NCBI GenBank assembly: GCA_009760855.2
Contig: WPIO01000123.1
Coordinates: 1,148,735-1,212,734, forward strand
DNA length: 64,000 bases
Reading direction: 5' to 3'
From: Cristatella mucedo
Lineage: Eukaryota; Bryozoa; Phylactolaemata; Cristatellidae
Part shown: positions 56,176 to 64,000 of the stretch, piece by piece
How the letters are laid out: each line of letters starts with the position of its first letter
Position numbering within the stretch: the stretch's first letter is position 1
Notes under the pieces: model-generated
What the model saw: only the letters and a program-made list of their open reading frames with translations
Database searches by the model: none
What the model was told of the DNA's origin: nothing
Position numbers and translations under genes: made by a program

Positions 56176-57192
56176 CTTTTGGTGCCAGCAAGCTCTTAGT
56201 AAGTTTGCCTAAAAATCATGATATGCTCTCAGTACGACGTTATAATACCCTGGAGTTTTAGGGGTATGCTCCTCTCCAAAATTCACTCAAATTTAGACCA
56301 GCATTTCAAAAATTACATTTAATTAAAATAATCGCTGCACCTTAAAGGCTAAAGCTAAGCCAGAGATTTTCCTGAGAATTTTTAATCAGCTGATAAACTA
56401 AAAATGTAGCCAATCGGTGCAACAATCGCAAACAAGTGCTGCATTTCTATCCATGCACACTGAAATCATCACGCTTAAAGTAAGATTCTCGCCAATATAT
56501 TCACAAGGCATGAGACTAATGAAAAATGAATCTAGTGTCATTTGCCCTTGAACGGCAGATCTCTGGTCATGAGCGCTATCAAGGTGCTCCGTTAAGTGCT
56601 GAAGTTGAAGCGCATCGTGTGTAACACGTGGTAATCTATCACAAGCGAAATAAGCAGCTGTGTTAGATTTAGATTTAGTTATTAAAGCATAATGCGACTT
56701 AAAGCGGATGCAGAGCATGAAGCATGATAGTCGCAGCTCGCACGCCGGCCAGTTTGTCTACCGCAGTGGCGAGTGGGGCGTCAGCGTCGGCGCCTCTTCT
56801 GTAGCCTCAATTGCTTTCCGATCCAATCAGACATCGCGAAGCTGGTCGTCCGAGCTGCGAGGCCGCCATGGACCAAAGAGCGGCGACGCGCTGAGAGCCG
56901 CTTGCAGCGCAGAGCGTCGCGCGTTCGCAGTGTGGACTGTCGCTTGACGGCGCCGTCGTCACCTGCGACCACGCGTTCGGCGCGAGAGCGGAAGTGGGTG
57001 TGTCTGCGTTAGTGAGCAATTTTCGCAAGCATCCTTTAGATTGAGCGTTTGCGGCAGCGCTCTGTGCCGCCTTGGAAGAAAGCGCTTGCAGTGGACCGCC
57101 GCTCGTGCCGAGGCGTCGCCTTAACAACTCTGGAGCGGCCCCCTGGCGCATTGGTAAACGGCGAGGCGCCGGACCCGCGATAAGTGTTCAGC
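56176..57192. other. AT-rich then GC/CpG-rich sequence, no gene assigned
   Basis: 56180-56700 is AT-rich. 56720-57180 is GC- and CpG-rich with overlapping short frames; GCCGCCATGG at about 56860 has a good start context but reaches a stop after eight codons. It could be a promoter/CpG island of a gene outside what I can read. Confidence 0.35.
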
Positions 57193-57335
57193 GGAGCAGA
57201 GGGGAGAGCGTACAGAGAAAAGCAGATGGGAGAGCGTACAGCCTACGGCTGAGCGGAGAGCGTACAGCGCAATGCAGAGCGGAGAGCGTACAGCGAACTG
57301 CACAGCGGAGAGCGTACAGCACAGAGCGAAGCAGA
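57193..57335. repeat. 26-bp minisatellite, five units
   Basis: GAGAGCGTACAG recurs near 57204, 57230, 57255, 57281 and 57307, with a unit core of AGCGGAGAGCGTACAGCRMA. The spacing is a regular 25-26 bases. It ends where repeat R2 copy 2 starts. Confidence 0.85.
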
Positions 57336-57337
57336 GA

Positions 57338-57536
57338 GGTCTGCGACTGGCACTTTCCTGCGGCGGACTAAGCATGTCTTCGGGCCCCCAATCTGCGCGT
57401 GCGAAATCTACAGCTACATCTTAAGGACTAGTTATCAACGCCTGAGCGTCCTTGACTGCCGTCATTGCAACATTATTCCCGTCTGTCAGCAGCTGCTTTC
57501 TAAACTGGTTAGCTGAGCTTGGACGCTCAAGCTTTG

Positions 57537-57537
<1 letters not shown>
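57338..57537 (+). repeat. dispersed repeat R2, copy 2
   Basis: Second copy of the repeat at 55416-55600, about 1.9 kb away and in the same orientation. It carries a small insertion after GTGCGAAATC. Confidence 0.65.
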
Positions 57538-57569
<32 letters not shown>

Positions 57570-58349
57570 ACTATTGCTGGTAATAATAGCAATAATAATG
57601 CACAAGCCAAGAATAAGCTCTGGCAGAAGGTACATAATTCAGAGTCGATTGTGAGTAACTGCTCCTACGCGATTGTCAGCTTGTGCTTATGCTTCAGTGA
57701 CAGGAGTTGTCGGCTGCTACGAGGCTGCCATTGCTATCCACTTCGTTTGCTAAACCGCTTTCCAGGCGACCGTACTTCTGTGCAGTAGTGAGAACGGCAT
57801 CTCGAACGTACGATGGCAGAGTGTTGCTGAGCTGAGCGTCGCACGTCAGCTCGCGCTGAGCAGGACGCCGCTGAGATCCGCCAGATCTGTGCTGAGCGCA
57901 GCCATTCATAAACCGACCCCCAGCTCGGCCGGATTAGCGAGCTGAAGTAGCTGCCAATGCTGCCATGTTTCCGCTGACCCGTAGCTTCTCGGCATGCGCA
58001 GTCATTCAAGCAGCACACCGTAATTTGGTTCAGGAAATTTGGTTCATTTGTAAATTTAAAACAGACGCTGTAAGGTACTGAACGCCAAGGGAAAAGCTCC
58101 GATCGGCCACCGTCGCTCTTGACGACCCGAGACGATGCCTTGAGAGCTTACTAGGAAAGATCGATCCCTGCTCAAGATTCGATCTTCCGATCTCCTCCCT
58201 TGTCTCTTCTTCCTCCTGCTCCTCCTCATTTTCCTCCTCCTACTCCTGCTCCTGGTCCTCCTGCTCCTCCTCCTCCTCCTTGCCCGCGGTACCGCATCCT
58301 AGCCTTACTCTTCTCCTGCATACTTGTCTGTGCAGCAATCCGTTTACTG
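57538..58349. other. unassigned; triplet and CT-rich microsatellites
   Basis: A (CTG)n run of about nine units at 57544-57571, AATAATAG repeats to 57600, and a CTCCTCCTGCTCCT pyrimidine tract at 58200-58290. No gene recognised. Confidence 0.5.
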
Positions 58350-58456
58350 GAATCCTGCGGTGGGCGATCCTTTATCACCGCTGCAAGTGGTGGTGATAGT
58401 AATAAAAGCTCTTCTGTCACTACACAAAAAGAGGGTGTTTAAGCAGCTAGGATTTT
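58350..58456 (+). mobile_element. SINE1, copy 5, 3' half only
   Basis: AATCCTGCGGTGGGCGATCC, the hairpin TATCACCGCT-GCA-AGTGGTGGTGATA, and CACTACACAAAAAGAGGGTG. The tRNA head is missing (5' truncation). Confidence 0.8.
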
Positions 58457-59113
58457 GTGAGCTGACGCTCTGACCCCAAGCCCGTGCAGGTACACAGCCG
58501 ACGAAAGGCAGACACCGAGGGGGCGGGGCTTCAACACTGGCCTATTTCGTCACTCGCAGGGTTTCCCACTCCGCCCTGCTTCCCACCGCCTGCTACCGTC
58601 CAGGCAGTGACTTACCCTCATTAAACCATTTCCCAATAAACCGACACGTCCCTTAAATCTGCAGCCATAAAGCCATCTGCCCATACCGTCATAGCACGGT
58701 AATTAAATAATCACACAATGCACACGTGCAGCTCACAGTAAGCCAAGCAGCCACGCAGTAACAGTACGGCGCGCAGAATCCCCAAAAGCTTCGCTAACAG
58801 CAATGCCAAATTAGCTAAAGCGCAAAGAATTGCATGCGACAGCTGGTAGGGCTGCTGTTACAGCGGTACAGCGGGCGATTGGTCGCCGACTCGTCGGCTA
58901 CCTCACAGCACGAGGTATGTACGTTCCTAATGGTTATACACAATGTTTGCATTTCCGCGGTTGTTTGGACGTGCTCCCCTCAATGCGGCTGGTTAATTTA
59001 GCAGGTACATGCGGCAGGTACGTCCGGCTTCGCGTCGGCTTGCCGAAAAGCAAAGCCACCGTCGCCGATGGATATTTATCCCCCACACGCGCACCGGCAC
59101 GCACGCACGCACA

Positions 59114-59188
<75 letters not shown>

Positions 59189-61335
59189 CCTATACAAATA
59201 TATATAGATTACTTCATATATATTCATGTATGCCATATAGTTACCGCCGTAGTAACCACAATAGCTTCTCTGACGCCGAGCTGACGGAAAATATCCTCGG
59301 ATTGCTCCGCTGCGGCACAGTGTGCAGAACATCAAGGCAGCTTCCGTCCACCGGTTACGGCCACCCAATAAGGCCTATAACGGAAGGCGGCTGCGATTCT
59401 CCGCCACTGTGCGCCAGAGTGAAGCTCTCGGAGCATGTGTGCGCCCACTGCCGGAAACTCGCTGGCGGAATCTTGGCCATTTTTCGTTCTCGCTTTCAAC
59501 GTTCTCCAGGACATCATCGTCATTCATCATCGTAAAACAGGATGGTAACGCATATTGCGATGGCCGCAGTCTCTCAGTATCTCGCGAGACAGAGCAGAAA
59601 CAAAGTTGCTCGCCTGTGCCCGGTTAAATGAAGTGGTGACGATCTAAACGCCCTAGGTTTCTGGATATGTCTTCTTGATTATTTAGAGATGGTTCTGGGG
59701 ATTCGCTAGGGCTCTGGAGATGCATTCGCTGAGACAGCCTTTAGTGATGAAGATGCAGAGATGACGCATAAAATGACAGTTTCAAGAAGGCCTATGAAAA
59801 CTCTATGTATAAATTCACGACAGAGCCAAATGCGACGGGAAAACAAAACTTGGGTATCGATTGTATGTGCTTTCTGTTGGATTTATTGCTGCATTTATTG
59901 ATTTATTACTGCAAATCGGCCTTAATTTAAGGAGGACTTTAAGTGAAGCTGCTGCCATGCCTGCAAGACTGCTATTTTCTAATAACTTCCCACGAAATAG
60001 TTTGAAATCTCCGAATTGTGCAGATTTTGAACCTGATATGTCATAAACTGTCATAACTTATCATGCCGTCAGCTTATAAACTTATTCGCCAGCCTTATCA
60101 ACTGAACAGTGATCGTCAGTCAAGTATGTTTTAGCTTTTTGAGCCTTCCAACTATTGATGTGTACCCCTTATATTATCCCGACTATGCACTTCTGCTCTT
60201 CTCGCTTCCCTTTCATCCTTTTGCCCTTTGACCTCGCCTTTTACCTCCTTCTCGCCTTCCTCCATCTCGGCAGCGTTCGATTAGCGGGTCACTTTTGCTT
60301 TTGCAACGCTACAGAATGGCCGAAGCCATTGTGGTAAAAGTGTGAGACTGACTCATTAACCGAATGGCAGAGCAATGTGCAATCATAATCAGTGCTTCTA
60401 GCACTTGAGATCTGGTCGCTTTGCGGTGGATTGCTTATTAGACCGGACCGTTGCAGTCAACAGCAGCACACTGCAGGAGAGCGCGAGTGCACAATTGAGT
60501 GAAATTCTGTCTCTGCCCTTTCAATCGAGTCGAGGTCTTTTTGATTCCAAAGGTTCTATTTGAAAATCGTGACGTAATGGTTTCTTGGTCGGCAAAGGCT
60601 CGTTCCGGCTGCATTGGCGTCGAGCCGGGCTGCAACGAACATATTATTCGGGCCTCTGACTCAGCTTGAATTTATGAGCGGCCTTGACTCTCAGTCGCAC
60701 AGATAATCATTATAAGATAATAATTTAATAACTTTATTGCTCATTATCTATTATATGGATATTATGCTGTCGTTGGCTGGTTTCTGCAGCAGACGGCAAA
60801 GTGACGGAGTTACTGGGCCAAAGTGGAATCGCTACTCGCTCGCCAGCTGCGATTGGACGTACATTCTTCTCTCGGTTGTAAACGCATGCGTCGTAGCACA
60901 TCCTCTTCCGATCGTGCCTTGCGTGCAAGATCCGCCGAGACTGGTTATAAATCGCGCCGGTCGGCTAATTCTAAATGAGCGAATTCTAAATTCCGAATTC
61001 TAAATGAGCGGTTCGAGATCGTCCTGGAATGTCCCTGGCGTAAAAAACTAATAGCTGCATTTTCCGAGCAAAAAACTCAGGCAAAACGCGAACGAAAGCG
61101 AAAAAAAGAGATCTTCTTAGGAATCCGGCAATTTACGAAACGTCGACGCGGTTCGGTGGGAGTGGTTTTGGGCAACGTTTCCCGTCACCGACTGCAGCAT
61201 ATGGTCAAGTTATTGTCACGCGATGGTGGCTCCTTCTGCAGACGCCGCTCAAGCTGCTTTGGCAGCGGTGGCGTCGATACAACGCCGGGTTCTTTCTTTC
61301 TATTCTTTCCGGCAGAGTCCTTCCTGCACCTGCCT
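58457..61335. other. unassigned intergenic stretch
   Basis: An (AC)n run at 59116-59160 joins (AT)n at 59161-59188. 59260-59560 is GC-richer with a plus frame (SDAELTENILGLLRCGTVCR) that I cannot place. 60965-61015 duplicates the motif AAATGAGCGAATTCTAAATTC. I see no convincing gene. Confidence 0.4.
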
Positions 61336-62300
61336 TCAGACGGATAGCATGTCGTCCATGGTCATTTCGTGACTAGTGAGCACATCCGGGTCTGCAAAGT
61401 CACACGCGCCGCGCTTGTACACGTAGAAACCCACGTGGTTCGCCCGAAGCACGTCGCCCACTCTGTCAGCACACAGGCCCGTCACGAATACGTCCTCCAT
61501 GAGATCGTATGTTAGGAGCTGCGACGCGCTGAACAGCTGTCCCACTATGGACATGGCGATGACGTAGGCAGTGCCCGACAGGTACGCCCGATAAGTGCGG
61601 CCGTAGTGCTTCAGATAGAGAGGATTGTACCACTTGTCCTTCGGGTCAGTGATAACTTTGAGACCATTCCTCCGGCTGCCCAGCATGATCCGTCCGCCGC
61701 CGCCGCCGCCGCCGCCGCCCGAGGCCGCGCTCTGCTGCCGAAGCAAGCGCTACAAGTTGGGTAGAGACAGGTACACGTCGTCGTCTGCTTTGACGAGGAA
61801 GGATGCCTGCGGGCACGCGTCACGCGCCCACTGCAGCATGACCACCGACTTGACGGTGAGCAGGTCGTACGAGTCAATGAAGTTCGACGTCGCGATCAGA
61901 TCCGAGTGCTCGTCGGATTCCCTGTGCAGTCGCTCCGTCAGGCGGCCGTCGATGCTGTTCGCGGCCAGCAGGAAGGCGACCTTGGCGTCAGAGGCGGCCG
62001 CCCGCTAGCCCCACGTGCGGCGGATGGCGCGCCGACGCTCGGCGTTGGCGGGCGCGCTGAACACCACGACGATGGCCAGCAGAGCGCCGCAGCCGCCGAC
62101 CCGGCTGCCTCCCGGCGAGCACGCCGTGCTCGCGGCCGAACACTCGAACGCGTACTGCTGCTTGTGCACTGCCTCGTTCTCGTGCCAAACGGGAGGCGTC
62201 TGAGCGAGCGTTTCGGTGGCCCCGCTCTGCAGCTGCGAATCGTTGGCGTCTGATCTTCCGGATCGGCTGCACGCTGTGAAGCAGTAGCAGCGGCGGTTCG
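61336..62300 (-). pseudogene. beta-1,3-galactosyltransferase-like (GT31), two in-frame TAGs
   Basis: GT31 enzymes add galactose or N-acetylglucosamine to glycans in the Golgi as type II membrane proteins. On the minus strand one frame reads FSAPANAERRRAIRRTWG, then IATSNFIDSYDLLTVKSVVM, the DxD metal site in FLVKADDDVYLSLPNL, DPKDKWYNPLYL, YLSGTAYVIA and the catalytic-region MEDVFVTGLCADRVG, ending at a stop at 61336. These are in family order and spacing. TAG codons interrupt it at 62005-62007 (after RTWG) and 61750-61752 (after LPNL). A nine-Gly tract (61692-61718) from a CCG microsatellite sits before KWY. No intron is apparent. Further upstream, a different frame (about 62350-62440) is strongly hydrophobic (LMFMLPLALALGLALLVASG), like a signal anchor, but lies in a simple repeat and would need a frame change. 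A recent pseudogene or sequencing error are both possible. Confidence 0.75.
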
Positions 62301-63054
62301 CTAACGTTACGCTGGCGTCCTCCGCCGGCAGCAGAGCGCGCGCAGTCGAGTGGCCAGATGGAAACCGGAAGCCACGAGCAGAGCCAACCCGAGCGCAAGC
62401 GCGAGCGGGAGCATGAACATGAGCATGAGCATGAGCGGGAGCGCGGCGAGAGACTGACTGGACGTCGCTCCAACGTCACTCGCTCGGGTCGAGGTCGCGT
62501 GCAGCCGTTGCTCGCTGCCTTCGCTCGCTCAAGTACCGGTCCGACAGACGCCACGATGTTGCCGCTTTTCCGCTCCCGCCGCGGCGTCTTTGAGCGGCCT
62601 ATAGATTTTCGGAATCGATTGCTAAAAATGTCCGCACTGTGGCGTTGAGAGCTGACGCTGCCGACGTTGCTCTGCTGGACGTCTTCACCGCAAAGCGGTC
62701 GGTAGTAGCACGCGGACTCCGATATGGCAGGCTAGAGTATACTCGCCTGGCGACAGTATAACCCCAGGTTAGAGAACAGCCAAGGTAAATGCGGCCTACG
62801 GCCAATTTATACCCGGAAGGGATATCGTGGCTTTGGCCCACTGTATGTCACGTGGCTTAGACCCACTGTATACCCGTCCCTTCGGCCAAAGTATACGCCA
62901 TCATATCTGCAGTTTTAAGCGAGACACACACGACTCTCGACTTGATGGCTCAGAAATCCGCGCCTTCGCCAACGCTGGGACCTCATTCTCTGCTCCCCGG
63001 CTCTTATCGTAAGGCACCCATAACTCCGATCTCTCAATCCTGCGCCAACCCTGG
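62301..63054. other. GC-rich GT31 5' flank, then repeat-like sequence
   Basis: 62410-62440 is a GAGCATGAGCAT hexamer run. 62740-62900 repeats the phrase GGCCCACTGTAT/GACCCACTGTATACC. A related GGTATAAAGTGGCCTAGGC phrase occurs at 63340. No other gene is recognised. Confidence 0.4.
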
Positions 63055-63232
63055 GACCTGGGTAAGGCGGTTGCTTTCACGACCTCCGTTCCGAGGTCAT
63101 GGGTTCGAATCCTCCGGTGGGCCATCCTTTATTGCAGCTACAAGCGGTGGTGATAGCCACAAAGACTCTTCTGGCGCTATACAAAAGGTGGCTGTTAAAT
63201 CAGCTACTGCCTATTTATTTATTTATTTATCA
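63055..63232 (+). mobile_element. SINE1, copy 6
   Basis: GACCTGGGTAAGGCGGTTGC, B box ATGGGTTCGAATCC, a worn hairpin (TATTGCAGCTACAAGCGGTG), TGGCGCTATACAAAAGGTGG and a TATTTATTTATTTATTTATC tail. Confidence 0.8.
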
Positions 63233-64000
63233 ACAATAATTTAAAACAGTCAGCTATAGTTGAAACATTTCGTGCTTCAGACGGAGTATATTTTCGCGTA
63301 GAGGGGTATAGCTTGGCCTAGCCTATTTCAACCCCCTGGTATAAAGTGGCCTAGGCAGTTATAACCTGGTATCCTCCGGGCGGGGTACCATCTGGCGTGT
63401 TAAACAGGGCTTGAGTATGCGAGCTCTTTGTGCCTAAACGTCCACCGCTAGCAGTTTTTGGGCTTTTGCCTTAGTTACGAGCTAATTTTTCTGGAGCCCA
63501 ATAAGAACTCAACAAATGCAGGGGATGCGGTGTCTTTATCCGCTCAAATTGCAGAGCCAGAAGCCACGATGCCACCGTAACTGTGCCTGTAATTGTTCGG
63601 CGAACTCGATCGCTGCGACGACCTATCGATATATCATATATCATAACTAAATATATAAATATAAATATAATCTATACACACACACATATATATATATATA
63701 TATATGTGTGTGTGTATATATATGTATAATATAAATACATCAATAAAAATAGGTATATATAAATAGGACACTGTCGAGATCTGGTGACGTTCCGGTCTGT
63801 CATCTTCAGGGTGTCCGTAGTCTTTTGCTCCGTGTAAAATTGCAACTGAAACTGAATGCCGCCGCAGGTGCTGCAGGCACGAGTGCTGCTCTCGCTGTAC
63901 AGGTGCTGCAGGCGCGACCTTCCATGTAGCTCTGCCGTAGACTGGTCTGGATTTACGACCTGATCTCGGTATCTATGCATTGAGCATATGCCTATCGATA
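63233..64000. other. unassigned right edge with palindromic microsatellite
   Basis: 63675-63732 is TATACACACACACATATATA mirrored by TATATATGTGTGTGTGTATA. 63860-63920 has two GGTGCTGCAGGCRCGA phrases 42 bases apart. No gene recognised. Confidence 0.4.

Noticed and set aside
59068-59535. 155-codon plus ORF starting in CA/TA repeats
   Set aside because: The first third is microsatellite; the rest has no recognisable domain.
61988-62554. 188-codon minus ORF upstream of the GT31 gene
   Set aside because: It lies in a different frame from the GT31 reading; Arg/Ser-rich shadow of GC-rich DNA and a GAGCAT hexamer run.

Overview
The window is nuclear DNA from a metazoan, most likely an invertebrate; the species cannot be fixed from sequence alone. 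It is dominated by decayed APE-type non-LTR retrotransposons of the CR1/L2 group, tRNA-derived SINEs, minisatellites and microsatellites, with few real genes. No bacterial operon structure is present.

The left 4.3 kb is an AT-rich block unlike the rest. On the minus strand it holds a broken family-B DNA polymerase of the Polinton/adintovirus type (510-4121, at least six lesions but an open catalytic C-terminal part). Immediately behind it, on the same strand, is a previously unlisted open frame (484 to beyond base 1) for an acidic protein with a long Ser-Glu repeat. The hexanucleotide repeat at 54-389 is that repeat's coding DNA.

From 4.5 to 42 kb the DNA is a mosaic of two LINE families. 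Family A ends in a stem-loop followed by (ATT)n and has more than 20 copies on both strands. Family B ends in an ACATT-type tail, and its longest copy is 23707-27022. Copies lie next to or inside one another; at 10853-12002 a family B fragment sits inside a family A copy and yields a 477-codon chimeric frame. Two SINE families are present. SINE2 (42851, 22862, 18697 on the minus strand) shares its 3' stem-loop with LINE family A. SINE1 has six copies and carries a central hairpin. Host-like pieces are one PIN-domain exon resembling SMG6/SMG5 (20344-20497, minus) and an intronless five-finger C2H2 gene (31849-32388, plus). A diverged satellite of about 175-bp period occupies 27.8-29.7 kb.

From 43.9 to 51.7 kb lies a nearly 8-kb degenerate minisatellite with 35/39-bp units, interrupted by a SINE1 and a GC-rich VNTR island. 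The last 12 kb holds further LINE and SINE pieces, two uncharacterised dispersed repeats, a 26-bp minisatellite, and a beta-1,3-galactosyltransferase-like (GT31) gene on the minus strand (61336-62300) interrupted by two in-frame TAG codons.

The genes do not form a pathway. The coherent biology is transposon ecology: a viral-type element remnant, LINEs, SINEs that appear to use the LINE 3' end, and satellites built between them. Coordinates of repeat copies were set by eye and can be off by 5-30 bases.
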